A stretch of 64,000 bases of DNA from Cycas panzhihuaensis (GCA_023213395.1 CM041465.1:32557741-32621740), one strand, 5' to 3'; shown: positions 1-12,150, counted from the stretch's first letter. The notes: generated by a model from the letters alone, not told the origin. Numbers and translations are program-made.

Positions 1-1320
1 TGCTTATTAAAGGCCAACTCTTGTAACCATGAGAGAGTAAGAGGGAAGAAAGATGGAAAATAAAATGATCATCGAAATGTAGACCAAAAGGGGCACTTGA
101 GTAAACCCTAATAGATTGTATTCAAAATATCAAGTTGCCTTACATAAGATGGGGGTGCCATATTTATAAGAGGGCCACCCATTATTATATTATGTTGTTG
201 TTAAGCTACCCAATCCCATATTCTTATTCTCCTTAAGCCTTAACTTTCTATTCTATTACATATAGTATGAGGTCATCACATAGACTTACCATATGTTAGA
301 GAGGGTTATGACCCTCCATCATATGAGGATTAATAGGATTGATGGATATAAAGGTAAGAATATAATAATAAGTTGGTGAGTGTTATATATACCCCACTCT
401 TCGGAACCTTTCTTTCTTCTTTATCTTATTTTTTCCATTTCTCTTCATATTTCTCTACATTGAATGGTTATAGGATTAGTCATATAACAATATTGCTGCC
501 TGCAAGTTAAGAAAAGAAATAAATTTGATCCATTACATGAATATATCAAAGGAATTAAATCCATTTATGAGTAGTGAAATTTTAATAGGGTTTGTCAAGT
601 CCCAATTGCTACAAGGTGAAAAAATAGATGTGTTAATATTTCTTACCACTAGCCCTAGTAAACCACCAAAAGGGTTCCAAGCTCCACTTAAGGGTGACAA
701 TGAATTTGTGTTTAAATTTGTTTCATCGTTATTAAAGTATTGTTGATTTCTAATGGAGTTGGCTATAAAGGTGAATGGACACTCATTGGGAGGGAACCTT
801 TGGAATCTCCTCAATCATTGCACAACTCTAACAAAAATAAGAGACTTTTCAAACATCATTTTCAAATGAAAAAATGGTAAGAAATGAAATGAAAACCTAC
901 ACAAAATTAGAGGAAATTACACTTTAATTTTTAAAATTTTTTATTTATTAATAAAAAAAATTTAACTCATTAAAACAAGTGAAAACTCAACACAAAGGAA
1001 AAGAGAGTAGTAAATTAAAAAACAAATGCTTCTAGCATATCCCTAATATGGTTGCCAAATTATTCCAACTATGAGATTCAAAACATGGAAAAGCCTCAAG
1101 AGAAGACATGGAAATGTGTATATATCACAAAGAAGAACAAATAACAAATAGGATTTTCACTAATTTTTGTCTAAACTACCATAGATAATAGAGAGTGGAT
1201 TAGTGTGACATAAATGTGAAAAAAACAAATCCTTGGATTTTGTCTAGCCCAATAACCAATTGTTGAGTGTTGATAACTAGATAGCAATAAGGTGAAGAAT
1301 TCCATTAAAGTGGAGAGAGA
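1..1320. other. No recognisable gene; LTR-like 5' part
   Basis: I see no protein family in this stretch; the short ORFs have no coherent composition. On the minus strand a TATA-like motif at 161-169 precedes a stretch ending in pyrimidine-rich sequence, which is the look of a retrotransposon LTR. No second copy and no PBS was found, so this remains a guess. The rest (500-1320) is AT-rich and unexplained. Confidence 0.3.
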
Positions 1321-1953
1321 GAGGGGGGAGGGGTAATAGCAATTCGTCATTTAGGTAGAAGAGGAGTTGGGACACCACGATAATCGCTATAGCGTGTCCA
1401 TTTCATCATAAAATGAGACGGAGATGTTGGCCGACGGTAATCAAGTCTATAAATATGACGTTTCTTTTTAGAAAACACAATTGTTCCGTGAGGTTTATTA
1501 CATAACATTTCTGGAGACGGCCCTGTAGACGTGTTGGTCAGAGATTCAAATACCATGACACGTGAAGTGCTGCTATTGGTGGGGAGATGGATGGGAAATC
1601 CACAGGCCGCGCACTTCATCTTCGCAATGAAGCGCTCCCCAAAACGATGCTCAGAAGCTTCTCAGCCACTCGTTTGAAAATCTGCTTTTGCGAAACAAAC
1701 AACCAACGAATATCAAACCGTGCGCAACTCTTCTCACCTCCTAAACATGTCATCAAGGAAATCCCTTGCTGTCTTTTGCAGAAAACCATATTCAGTTTCA
1801 ATTATTGATTGCTAGCAGATTCGTTGGAATTCGTGTTTATGATCTTCATGTTGTGGCAGTTGCCGTTTCAAATTTTCACGAACTGACTGTGTGTTATGGT
1901 GATAGAAAATGTAGTGGAATTCATCATCAAGCGAGGGTAGGGTCTGATTAATA
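1321..1953 (+). promoter_or_regulatory. Probable 5' region of the monooxygenase gene
   Basis: This stretch has a more balanced base composition than the surrounding TE DNA and lies directly upstream of the monooxygenase ATG. It contains a palindromic G-box (CACGTG) at 1559-1564 and a TATA-like tataaata at 1448-1455. An in-frame TGA at 1945-1947, three codons before the ATG, marks the end of the untranslated leader. G-boxes are bound by bZIP and bHLH factors in plants; whether this one is used is not shown by the sequence. The distance from TATA-like motif to ATG (~500 bp) would imply a long leader or another start site. Confidence 0.35.
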
Positions 1954-2867
1954 ATGGATGGAACAATATCGATGGAGGAAGTAGAGAGAGCACCGGATTT
2001 GGACATTGTGATTGCGGGTGCAGGTTTGGCAGGCCTCGCTCTTGCACTGGCCCTTCAACAACGAAATATCCCTCGTCTTCAATATCGAGTGTTCGAAACC
2101 CACCCACATCTCCGATCAGATACTGCTACTGCCATAGGCATTGGTCCCAACGGTATCACTGCTCTTGAGGGAATTAAGCCTGGCCTTCCCGCTCTCTTAG
2201 CCCAACAAGGCACCTACACTTCTACAATCAAATTCATTAACGTCGTTAACGGAAAGGAAGACGAGCCCAGAATCACCCACATGCCTCCACACGAGTATCT
2301 CTGTGTGAGATGGAAATCCGTTCAGCAAAGTTTGGCCACTCTGCTTGATTCCGCCAAAATATCCTTCTCTCACAAGCTGATTGCCTACAAACCCTGTGAG
2401 GTAATTCCTATACACGGTACCACTCTTCAAATTGTATACAAAACATCCAAACAATAACTGTTTGAAATACAGGGAGGGGTTGAGGCGTACTTCAAATGCA
2501 GATGCGATAGCGGTGAAAAGATGAAAGTCATTCGCACCAAACTGTTGATTGGCGCAGATGGAATATGGTCTGCCGTCCGCAAGCAGATGGTGGGGGATTC
2601 TCCCAGATATCTGAACATGGTGGACTGGAATGCTCTCCTTTACAATCCAGATCTCAAGTCAGCATTTCCCGAGAGAATTGTTTTTTTTTTTTTTTTTTCC
2701 TTTAAATTTCTTTTTATAACCGAGATAAAATTTCTTTTTATTAACGCGGAAAATAAAATTGTAACCTGGAGTTGGGCTGTGCAGGTTATACGATTGTGTT
2801 AGGAAAGGAGAAATTGTTGGCCGGTCCGAGAACAATGGTAGCACCTGGAGCTTAATAGCTAACGCAG
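1954..2867 (+). CDS. FAD-dependent monooxygenase, exons 1-3 (3' incomplete)
   Basis: This is the N-terminal ~238 residues of a class A flavoprotein monooxygenase (PHBH/UbiH/salicylate-hydroxylase-like), which hydroxylates aromatic substrates with NAD(P)H and O2. I model three exons: 1954-2400, 2473-2657 and 2785-2867. Intron 1 is GT..AG, 72 bp, phase 0. Intron 2 is 127 bp, phase 2, with a weak donor (AA|GTCAGC). Exon 3 ends in a consensus CAG|GTAAGT donor, phase 1. Residues 22-27 are GAGLAG, the dinucleotide-binding GxGxxG. VFETHP follows as the end of the second Rossmann strand. Exon 2 carries GADGIWSAVR (176-185), the family's conserved DG motif. The start is supported by an in-frame TGA just upstream; an alternative ATG lies at 1972. 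Family members are usually ~400 residues, so the C-terminal part, with the GD motif that contacts FAD, is missing here. No in-frame stop lies in the model. The substrate cannot be inferred. Confidence 0.8.
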
Positions 2868-3440
2868 GTAAGTATGTAGGGCACTTCACCAATTCACTCT
2901 GGTCTTTACAAAGAATGAAGTGTGTAGGGTAGGTATAGATTGAATGTACCAAATTAACTTGACCTAAATTATGGAGTGAGGCTTTCATATTTCTCTCGCG
3001 TAAGGGATGCTGAGTAATTGTAGGAACTGCTCCGGTATTGAGAGGAATGTTTAATTCCATGGGGCTGCAGATTCGCAATCCTACCATAATAAAAACACAA
3101 CAGGAAAGCAGAGTCTTGTGATCGTGTTGTAGACCAGAGAAGAGGAAAAAGGGAAAATATATGTGGACTCTGTTTTTCTGTGAAGGGGGTGGGAGAGGTT
3201 TGGTGTTGAGTGCGATGTATATAGGAATGGCAGGAAACATGACGGACGGTAGTTTAGTGATGAAATGTGGCCGTCGATCCATGAAAGACGTCATTGGGTG
3301 CTTTTGTAACGCTACGTGTATTTTTTATTTGCTTATTTGTCGCAAAATGCTAGCTGCCAATAATTTAACAGTGGAAGAAACGAGGGACTTGAGACTTAAT
3401 TGGATAGATAAGAGTCTATACAAAAGTTATTGAAGACATA
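2868..3440 (+). other. Probable start of monooxygenase intron 3
   Basis: The sequence opens with a perfect plant donor (GTAAGT) following exon 3. It is not AT-rich like the TE relics beyond ~3440, so it may be original intron sequence. I searched it by eye for the next expected family exon (a Tyr/Trp-containing strand, then the GD motif) and did not find it. Open frames on either strand here have no recognisable content. Confidence 0.4.
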
Positions 3441-4875
3441 CTTGCCATTGTAACCACAACTCGTAAAAGCCTTCTTAAACAACAAGCTTTTTAGGGATGG
3501 TTTTCATAAACCCCTTCCCTATGTCTCCACGAGATTCAAAGGTCCTTCAATGCTTACCATAGAATTGCCATGGGGACCTTCCCCTTTACTTCAAAGTTCA
3601 AAGTAATATCTTATCATGTTTAAACAATAGTCAAATATAGTGTTTGAAAACTATTATAAAGTTACTCTTAGTACTTGAACAATAGCAATCTAACATATAA
3701 TGTACAAGAGCATATATAAGTTAGATATGGAACATGGATAGATATTAAATGAGACGTTAATGGAAGACTTGAGTACTAGAGGTGGGATAATAGGCTAATA
3801 TGACTCATGGCATGATAACATAACTTGTTATAGCAAGAACACCACCATGGAAAACTAACATTTATGTTGCCCTAGTGTTGCTTGATGAACATACACCATC
3901 ATGTGTTTGGATTCTAGCTTCCACAATGTCCCTTTAAATAGGGTAGCACCCCATTAATACTAGAATTTAAGTAATGCCAATTACTCCATTTTTAACACTT
4001 GGTCCCTATACTATCTATTACTATATCTAACTATATTTACACCAACCATATATGCAGTACTTATACCAGCCTAATTAACTCTATAGAGATAGCTTCAAAA
4101 GGATTTAACGAGTAGCATACACAAAGAATTGTGTGATCAAATTAAAGAATAATCTAATGAGAAGCCTATCAATGAGTAGTATGATAAAGCCATAAATGAC
4201 TCGCATGAATCAACCAAAGAAATGCCCATCAATGAATCACTCAAGGAAGGATATGAAATATAGGATAATTCTAAAAAGGTACTTGATTTAAATTCTAATT
4301 CTATCTTGTATTTACCCATTTCTTTTGGAAGTTTCTTTGTTCCTATTAGTTTTCTAAGTTCTATAGTCTTACAAACTTTCTCTCCTCATCTTATACCATA
4401 AACTCCTATAAATAAATTATAACTTGAAGCCTTAGGCCCCCTACTTCTAGTAGGTTGAATTGCTATTCTACTTAAGATATCATTTCATATCCTATTTCCA
4501 AGGAAGTCTCTTTATCACTACCTCCATATTTATAATCTTTTGACCCCCTCTCAACAAGTTTTAAACCCTATTGTTATCATTATACACTCCCTCTATAAAG
4601 AATTATTTTTTTCCCCTTTGTATGTAATAGAATCAGAGGGTAAATATGTAAACTAATAAGCAAGTAAGAGGACAACCAAATGATTTGTAAAGAGGATGGT
4701 ATTGATAAAAACTAAGGTCTTTAGACACCATGGATATGTAGGCAATACCAAGATAATTTAGCACACCTCTCAAGGTTCACTTTTACGTGATATTGACAAA
4801 TGTTGTACAGAATGTTGCCTCAACTTGACATGCCAAGATTTGGAAAATAACCCTAATGTGGGTATTATCCTAACA
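3441..4875 (-). repeat. Copia-1 3' LTR candidate and unassigned sequence
   Basis: The right edge at 4875 reads, on the minus strand, TGTTAGGATAATACCC directly after the end of the copia-1 RNase H region, as expected for the start of a 3' LTR. A TATA-like motif (ctttataga) lies near 4595 on the minus strand. The left end of the LTR could not be fixed because no partner copy is present. The leftmost ~1 kb has no recognised content. Confidence 0.35.
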
Positions 4876-6935
4876 TTTCTTATGTATAATGTTTGTTTAG
4901 GAAGATGTTAAGCTTATTTTTAGATTTAATAAATTTTATTTTATTGAATACCTTTATGAAGATGTGTATCACTTGATCTTATGTACTACAATAGACCAAC
5001 TCCAACTTACCTTACTGTATTAGCTCTCTAAAAAAATGATATTATGTTTCTATGTGCTTTGTCCTATCATGAAATACTAGATTCCTAGTCATTCGAATTA
5101 TATTTTAGTTATCATAAAATAGTTATATGGGACTAATCTATTCCTCTTGTAAATCTTGAAGTAATTTGCTAAGCTAAGCTATCTCATATGTTCCTACTAC
5201 AATTATCTTGTATTCTACTTCTATAGTAGAAATGAATATTGTTGCTTATTTTTTTGAACTCTGCACTACTGTTATTATACCCAAACTAAATGGATAACTT
5301 AAAGTAGACTTCCTATCATCTACACAAATTGTCTAGTTTGAGTATGTATAATTAATCAACTTGTAATCCCGTTATAACCTGTAATGTAAACCATATCTAA
5401 TGCTTTTTTTAAGACACCTGAGAATCCTTTTGGATACTTGTTAATGATTTACCTTAGGCTTATGGATATATCTGGAAATCATAGTGACTACATACATAAT
5501 ATTTGGTCAAGTTGAGGTTAAGTAAATAAAGTTTCTAATTAATTACTTATAAAGTGTAAGATCAACTAATTCAGACTCTTCAAACTTAGACAATTTCAGC
5601 CTAACTTTTACAGGTGTTTCAAGTGGCTTACAACTAGCCATATTAAATTTGTTCAATATATCCAACGCATATTTTCTTTGTGACATAAATATCCCATTTT
5701 CATCCTACCATATTTCAATATCTAAAAAATAATACATAATTCCTAAATTTATCATTTTAAACTCTTTGTATATATCTTCTTTAAATTTTTAAGACAAGTA
5801 ATCATAATTCCTAATATATACTAGGTCAACTACATATAAGCTTATAATTAATATAGAGTTTTCTTTCAACTTTATGCATAAGTTGGGGTTTGATTGGCTC
5901 CTTAGAAATCCTTTATCCTTGAAGTATTTATTAATCCAAGAGTACCATACTTTAGGTGCTTATTTGAGTCCATATAAGGCCTTTTTAAGCTTGTAGACCT
6001 TGTCTTCTTTTCCTTTTACTTTAAAACCTTTAGCTTGTTAAACATATATATCCTCATCAATATATCCATTTAGGAAGACATTCGTTAGATCTATCTGATA
6101 GACTATCTAACCCTATTATATAACTAAGGCCATGATTAATCTGACTATTTATAATCTTACAACTAGTGCAAATGTTTTATTATAATATATATCTTCAATT
6201 TGAGCATTACTATTTACAACTATTTATGCCTTATACTTGTCAATTAAACTATCTAATTTATACTTGGTTTTGTAGACCTATTTTATCCCAAAGACATTCT
6301 TCCTTGGTGGTAAATCAACTAACTTCCAAGTGTCATTCTTCACTAAGGTATTATACTCTTCCTTCATGGCTCCTTTTTATTCAACTTGATCATTTTTCTC
6401 TTCAAAAATTTGAAGCTCATTTGATATCATGATTTTAATAATATGTACAAAATTTACCCTTTGATATTTAGTTATCTTTTTCTCAAAGCTAGTGTCTAAA
6501 ATATCTTGAGGGTTATGACCCCTTTGATTTGAAGTTGAAGGATCTATTCCACTTGTATTAAACATATTTATTTTATTTGAGTTAAATTCTACATCAACCA
6601 TAATGTTTTTACCTTTATCTTTTTTAATAACTTTCTCTTGATAGAATTTATATTCATTGAAGATGAGTTTTCTATTCATGATGATTCTTTTACCCTTTGG
6701 GTTATATAATTTATAGGATCTTGATATATTACTATATCTTATAAATATGCATTTATTGCTTTAATCATTTAACTTGCTCCTTCTCTGTTCTAAAACATGT
6801 GCATAAGCTATATATCTAAAAAGTCTTAAGTGTTTGATACCTTGCTTATGACCTATCCAAGCCTCTTCAGGTATGGCCCATCTCACTACCTTAATTATGC
6901 ATTTATTTAATAAGTAAACAGTTGTATAAATGCCT
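4876..6935 (-). mobile_element. Ty1/copia pol relic (copia-1)
   Basis: Reading the minus strand gives, in copia order, the end of integrase (6935-6700, with PEEAWIGHKQG), the linker (6679-6377), reverse transcriptase (about 6140-5480) and RNase H (about 5320-5020). RT motifs include FLNGYIDEDIYV and YGLK-stop-APKVWY. The catalytic YVDD box is degraded to YVVD near 5835. RNase H keeps DRKST and STIEVEY, and ends with VFHDRTKHIETQYHF. Multiple in-frame stops and frameshifts make it a dead copy. The gag, protease and most of integrase are missing because the sequence switches at ~6940 to a gypsy gag. Confidence 0.8.
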
Positions 6936-6944
6936 TCTACCTAA

Positions 6945-8122
6945 TATTAATTATCAAGATCATCTTCTTCTTCCATTTCTTCTTTTTCAGTTATTGGGGA
7001 TAATTTAATTGTATATAACTGATTCTTCTAATATTTTTGATTAAGTGTCTATTTTTTGATATACCTAAAGTAGAGGTTCTTTTTCTATAAATATTCTTAA
7101 TCAAATCTTATCCTCTAAAGTATTAGTTTAGCTAATTGAGTGAATCTATTAGGCACTAGACATGGTTCTATTGTTGAAGGAGGATTAGATCAAGCATAAG
7201 GAGGAATATAGGGTCTCATTTTTGCCTTCCATAATTTGTTAAGCTTATCTTCCTATATTTTGGCAAGTTGTATTGCATTATTTAGATCCTTAGGTTCTTG
7301 AATTTTGACGTCAACTTGGATTTCAATGGTTAAGCCATCTATATATAATTAGATAAATCAATTCATGGGAATGCCTTATAAAACATAACTCAATTTTGTG
7401 AATGCTACATTGTATTCTTCCATAGAGCTAGTTTGTTTTAATCTTTGTAACTCACAATAGTAATCACGATTAGATACCATTTCAAACTATTTGATGAATA
7501 AATGCACAAACTCCTTCTAGGTTGGAAGTTTATTTTGAAAAGAAGTTCATTTAAGACACTGCCATCATTCACATGCTATTCCATCCATATGCAAGGTAGT
7601 TAAAAAGACTTCTTTTTTTGGATCAATTTCTACTAAATGAAAGTAGTTTTCTATCTATTGGATCCAAACTCTCAACTCATGTGATTTCTACTCCATACTG
7701 AAACATTATATAGTCAATTTTTCTAACTTTTTCTTTTTTGTGTCTGTATACTTTGTAAATAGTTGAACTATACTTGAAAACCCACTATTTTCTATTCCTC
7801 ATGAGTTAAATTTTGGTATTCATTAAGATATTTTCTAATATCTCTATTTTCATAATTAATTAGAGATATCTGAGGACCAAACTAACTTCTTATAGTTTGA
7901 TGTCTGATATGAGATTAACAACTCATTGCTTTATCTTTTGAATTAGGAACTATCATATCTTCCTTTTTGCTTATTGCTATGATTGTTAATTTATCTAAAA
8001 TTTGATGTAAAGTATGATTTAAGAGAGCATTTGATGTCTTAGACTACTTCATGGACTGCTTGAGTAATCAGTTCGATGATATCCTTTTAGATGATGTTGT
8101 CTACCATATCTTCAGTATTCAT
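6945..8122 (-). pseudogene. gag: Ty3/gypsy gag relic (gypsy-1)
   Basis: A decayed retrotransposon gag read from an ATG at 8120-8122 leftwards. It shows the Retrotrans_gag core: a KIENYF-like segment, EVFLTTLHMDGIACE, then SSMEEYNVAFTKLS and QEPKDLNNAIQLAKI. This order is typical of plant gypsy capsid proteins that coat the RNA. The zinc-knuckle region near 7050-7150 is no longer readable. An acidic tail (EKEEMEEEDDLDN) ends at ~6945, where copia sequence begins abruptly. At least eight stops interrupt the frame, mostly TAG or TAA in place of Gln or Trp. Confidence 0.7.
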
Positions 8123-9558
8123 TATTTTAATAATTATATATGTGTGATTCCACTAATTTTCCTCCATAACAGTACACTAATTTATTAGATTTAAGAAAAA
8201 TGGAAGGGAAGATGGCATATTAGAGTGCAGAGACACAAGACAGGGAGACGTAATGGTAAGAGAGAATAATCTAGTTGGATTCAATTAATGATTAGATAAT
8301 CTGGCAAGAATGATATAGTCGCAACTTGATAGCTTTAATTCAGTATAGATAGTAACTCCACATCGAGTCCTAAATTTGTGTAAGAGAATAAGTTCTTATT
8401 AATATATATCTCCCAACCATATATATTCAACTCTAGCTTTGAGTACAAAGGACAACTGCTTGATAACTCAGTGCAACAAGATCATCAATTATGATGCTAC
8501 CTTATGTTACAATATTACAAGGTAACTAAATTGTATTATAATGTTACGAGATGGTAGATGATTTCAGAGACTATTAATATGATTAATCACTGACTCAAAT
8601 ATATAATTAATAGAGTGAATAAAAATGAATATATTTTATATCTAGTTAATAGAGTGTAATCTGAACGTAATGTTGCTACTAATAAGGTTTTAATTAGAAT
8701 TATGATTTGAATAAATAATAAAGTATAAAATAATATATGAATATTAATTAATAGAGTGCAACATTGATTGAACGAGGTGGGTGACTTGTAAGATTAAAAT
8801 TACTATTAAATAGATATTAAGACAATCCAAAATTATAAATATAATAAAGAATCTTTAAACTATTAATGTGATTAATAGAGTGAAAATAAAAGAATATATA
8901 AAAAATATAATTTAAAGTATAACAAATAAAGATGTCACCAATATAGAATATAATGATATTAAATCACTATATAATATATATTACATAACAATGGTGTATG
9001 AACTAATATAATACAGCATATATATCTTTATATTAGGGCGACAAGTAAAATATAAAATAATTAAGATATATGATTATAATAAAAAGTTGCAATGCCTTTT
9101 AATACCTGTCTTTAGAATGAATGATTGACGAGATGGCGGTAGACATATAACTAATATGAGTGAGAATAATATATTAAATGGCAGTCTGCAAGATTATTAA
9201 ATGGCGACAAGTAATAGTTTGAATGGAAGTTTGCAGAATTTTCTACTACAGAATAATTAGGGATTAATGTTGTACGGTGATGAAATAGAACATGGAAAAG
9301 ATGATGATGAAGACGGAAAAAAGCTAGGAACATACGTACAATTGGTCAAAATGAGGTAAAAGCTATGAGTAGTAGAGATGGCATACGAATGATAAAAGAT
9401 GAGACGTCAAGGAATGATGATAATGAAGAATGACAAGCAGAGATATAATTCCAATGAAATAAAATGGACGACATTGGAAATTGATAGTAGTAGAAGTGAA
9501 TAGAGATTTATAAGATCGATGACTAATGTTGTGATATGATGGTAGAGCCCAGGAGAAT
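8123..9558 (-). other. Leader of gypsy-1, non-coding
   Basis: About 1.4 kb lies between the PBS and the gag ATG of gypsy-1. It is very AT-rich, with scattered phrases such as taatagagtg that recur at intervals between ~8600 and 8890. No protein is recognised. Long AT-rich leaders are common in plant gypsy elements. Confidence 0.45.
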
Positions 9559-9570
9559 GCTCTGATACCA
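9559..9570 (-). other. Primer-binding site, tRNA-iMet (gypsy-1)
   Basis: The minus strand reads TGGTATCAGAGC, complementary to the 3' end of initiator tRNA-Met. It lies two bases inside the LTR end at 9573. Confidence 0.8.
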
Positions 9571-9572
9571 AT

Positions 9573-9809
9573 TGTTACTGACTAATTCCGTAACTGGATA
9601 AGAAATCTAGATACACAATCACACTTTGAATATATAGAACAGTCAAAAGACTAATTGATATAGATTGACAAAAGTGAATGATGGTTACAATATGTTGATG
9701 GCTATATTTATAGGTATATTATGCCCCTTTTCATCAAAAGTCACATCCTTTCAACATGCCCCTTCAATTAACATGATTGATTAATTATCTCTTAAGGAGG
9801 TTCATAACA
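9573..9809 (-). repeat. 5' LTR of gypsy-1
   Basis: On the minus strand the segment begins TGTTATGAACC and ends CAGTAACA, the usual TG..CA termini, two bases from the PBS. A TATA box (TATAAATATAGCC) lies around 9711-9722 on the minus strand, consistent with a U3/R promoter. At 237 bp it is short. No second copy is visible in the window. Confidence 0.65.
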
Positions 9810-10179
9810 AAGGCTTATCTAGGGGGTCCTCCTATATACGTGTAAATACATGGAGGCATAATTGTATAGCCAAGTTCTATCTAAGGCTTGATTCAAGAGT
9901 GTAATCTCTAGTACTTCATGCAAGGGATGGAAAAGCCACAATGTGCTTAGCCTAAAACAACAGATCCTCGTGATATTTATAGACCCCTAGCATAGGGTCT
10001 CTATCTAAATACAAAAGAAAATTGTCTGGTGGTAGTGTTAGAGTAGCTCCCTGATTACAGTGTTATTTAACCCCTAAAAGCAAAAGTGACTAAGTAGAAA
10101 TTAAATGAGAATAGGTACTGATAAGAAAAAAATGATTATTTAATGTCTTTGACTCTTCTAAAGGGTAAGGATCGACCAA
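9810..10179 (-). other. Leader remnant of an inverted chromovirus-family element
   Basis: Sequence following the PBS at 10180-10189 on the minus strand, cut off at 9810 by the gypsy-1 LTR. It is non-coding and is presumably the 5' untranslated leader of the element whose LTR lies at 10192-10583. Confidence 0.4.
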
Positions 10180-10189
10180 TCTGATACCA
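10180..10189 (-). other. Primer-binding site, tRNA-iMet
   Basis: The minus strand reads TGGTATCAGA, the first ten bases of the tRNA-iMet PBS, two bases after the LTR end at 10192. The following bases (TTGG) depart from the consensus. Confidence 0.7.
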
Positions 10190-10191
10190 CT

Positions 10192-10583
10192 TGGTAGGAT
10201 ACCACTTCTTAATGATAATTGCACACCAACATAACATGCAAATAACTCCAAAAAGAGCACTTGTATTGCAATACCCTTCAAGGGGATAGCATCCTAATTA
10301 CATGTAATAACAATGGCATTTAAGATATCCTACTCTAAGGATTACATAAATATATATATAGCTCTATGCTTACTACATAACCTCCTACTTATACATGTGG
10401 CATATTACATGAATATATATAGTGTTCAATGACCACTACACAACCTTCTACTTATGTATGTAGGATATTAAGAAGAGGGAAGAAGTAGAAGAAATAGAAG
10501 ATATAAGAGAAGATAAAAGAGAGAAAAAGTAGAAGATATAAGAGAATATAAGAGAAGGTAAGTTAGGGGTCAAATCCATAACA
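10192..10583 (-). repeat. 5' LTR, chromovirus family, inverted copy
   Basis: This 392-bp LTR runs TGTTAT..CCTACCA on the minus strand. It aligns along its whole length, with scattered substitutions, to the plus-strand LTR at 29528-29915. Because the PBS follows it, it is a 5' LTR of a separate minus-strand element of the same family. A pyrimidine-rich block and a TATA-like run sit in the same relative places in both copies. Confidence 0.8.
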
Positions 10584-11442
10584 TTAGCCCTAAACAAGGG
10601 GTATGAATAATAATTAGCACATAGTTTTGTCAAAATAAATAGGCTAGTCATAGTTTAGATGTAATAATAAATGAGTCTTGTATTTGAGCACCATTAATTC
10701 ACAACCATATGCAAGCTTTAAAAAAATTCTAAGTGTAAAATATTGTACCATAAAGACTGATGTGGTACTACAAAACTCTAGTTTTTTTTATTTTGTTATG
10801 CAAAAATAAGTTATGGATGTCATGAACCAGTGTAGTATGATAAAGATGAAGGCAAGGCAAGCTATATGCATAGCATTGTAAGAAAAAAAATACCAAATTA
10901 GATAAAAGCAAGGTTAATAAAGCAACTTGAGAAGGAGAAGGATGTAAATAGAGTAAGAGAAGAATGCAATGTATCTTGTGGAGGTACTAGGTGATTGTCG
11001 TCAACTCATCAAGTTCAAAAGGATGATAATATAGATATTGACCATGGTTTAAATCATCATCAACAAGGTACAATCACACTTATCCAATAAGTCAATAGGC
11101 AAACAAAAGGAATATGGTCATAAAATAGCTAATCTAAGTTATACTAAGTTGTTTTAAGTAAAGAGTAAGCACGTTCCTTCACCTACCTATTGTCATAATG
11201 TCCACGACATGCTTGGATTATGAGAAATATTAAGGGAATCGCTTGTTGATATCTCCTATTGGATGAAGTATTATATAAGCATTCCTTTAATAAGCTTTTA
11301 CTATGATGTCTTTCACTTGTAGAAGCTCAAATTGCCCTAGTTGAATGTCATCATGGCATCTATAGTGTCCACTTTAGCACTTAGTCTATGATATTATGTA
11401 TCCTACAAATGGGATATTATTAGCCTACTCTATTTAAAAATA
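10584..11442. other. Unassigned sequence
   Basis: No protein family, LTR terminus or PBS was recognised in this stretch. Confidence 0.4.
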
Positions 11443-11523
11443 CACATATATCTATATCTATATCTATCTATCTACCTACCTATCTACCTATACACACACA
11501 CACACACATACACACACACACAA
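11443..11523. repeat. Compound microsatellite (TATC/TACC)n-(CA)n
   Basis: A run of tatatc, tatc and tacc units passes directly into a (CA)n tract interrupted by single CATA units. It is about 80 bp long. Confidence 0.95.
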
Positions 11524-11599
11524 ATATAAGAAATACCAAGTACACTCCTCTTTGATTCATCAATTAGCCACACTACTTAGGTCTATCCATGCCCCATAG

Positions 11600-12150
11600 C
11601 CTTTTTCTTAATGAAGTCTTGACCTTATCAAGTAGATATATCCCCTATCTTTTATGGGTCACAAGCTCTTCACTACTACTGAATATTTTACAAACTAAAG
11701 TGAAACCAATCCTTGACCACCATGACTATAATGGTGGTTGTTATTTTCACCTTCCAATATATTATTTACAGATTTGGTATCACTGATATCATTATTATAG
11801 ATAATGGGACTTTATTTTTTGTAACTCCCATGTATGAGTTTTGTGATAAGTTTCATATCATACATAGGAAATCATCCCCCTATCACACACAAGCAAATAG
11901 TTAAATTAAAGCTTTTAATAAAACCTTGGAAAAGATTTTAGCTAAGATAGTTACTAACTCCCAACAAGATTAACACACTTAATTTTTTCCCACCTTATGG
12001 GCTTGTCACATAACTATTAGAACCACAATTAGGATGGTCCTAATTTTTTTAGTCTATGGGACTAAGGCTATATTCCCATTAGAAGTAGAGATCTCCTCAC
12101 TCAAAGTCTTACTTAAACATTTTACTGATGAGAAGCGATTAATGTAAAAG
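11600..12150 (+). pseudogene. Ty3/gypsy integrase fragment (gypsy-2)
   Basis: The plus strand encodes part of a gypsy integrase core, which joins element DNA to the genome. Readable are LFTTTEYFT, then YIIYRFGITDIIIIDNGT (second catalytic Asp), FHIIHRKSSPYHTQAN, and a region with LVYGTKAIFPLEVE. The position normally held by the first catalytic Asp reads Glu (TTE), as in the related gypsy-4 copy at 60580. The frame has stops at 11902-11904 and beyond. RT, protease and gag of this copy are not in the window. Confidence 0.75.

Noticed and set aside
533-814. Overlapping ORFs on both strands near 525-814
   Set aside because: Mirror frames of the same AT-rich stretch with no family likeness or start context.
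1347-1951. Several short ORFs upstream of the monooxygenase
   Set aside because: They overlap each other on both strands within the presumed promoter and leader. None has a recognisable motif.
2659-3294. 211-codon minus-strand ORF
   Set aside because: It runs antisense across exon 3, a splice donor and the T tract. The Lys-rich end is the T run read backwards, and no domain is visible.
9559-9570. tRNA gene suggested by tRNA-like sequence
   Set aside because: Only the 12-base PBS complement is present; there is no cloverleaf or internal promoter.
11443-11523. CRISPR-like array
   Set aside because: A simple microsatellite without spacers, in a eukaryotic context. No array of repeats with unique spacers exists in the window.
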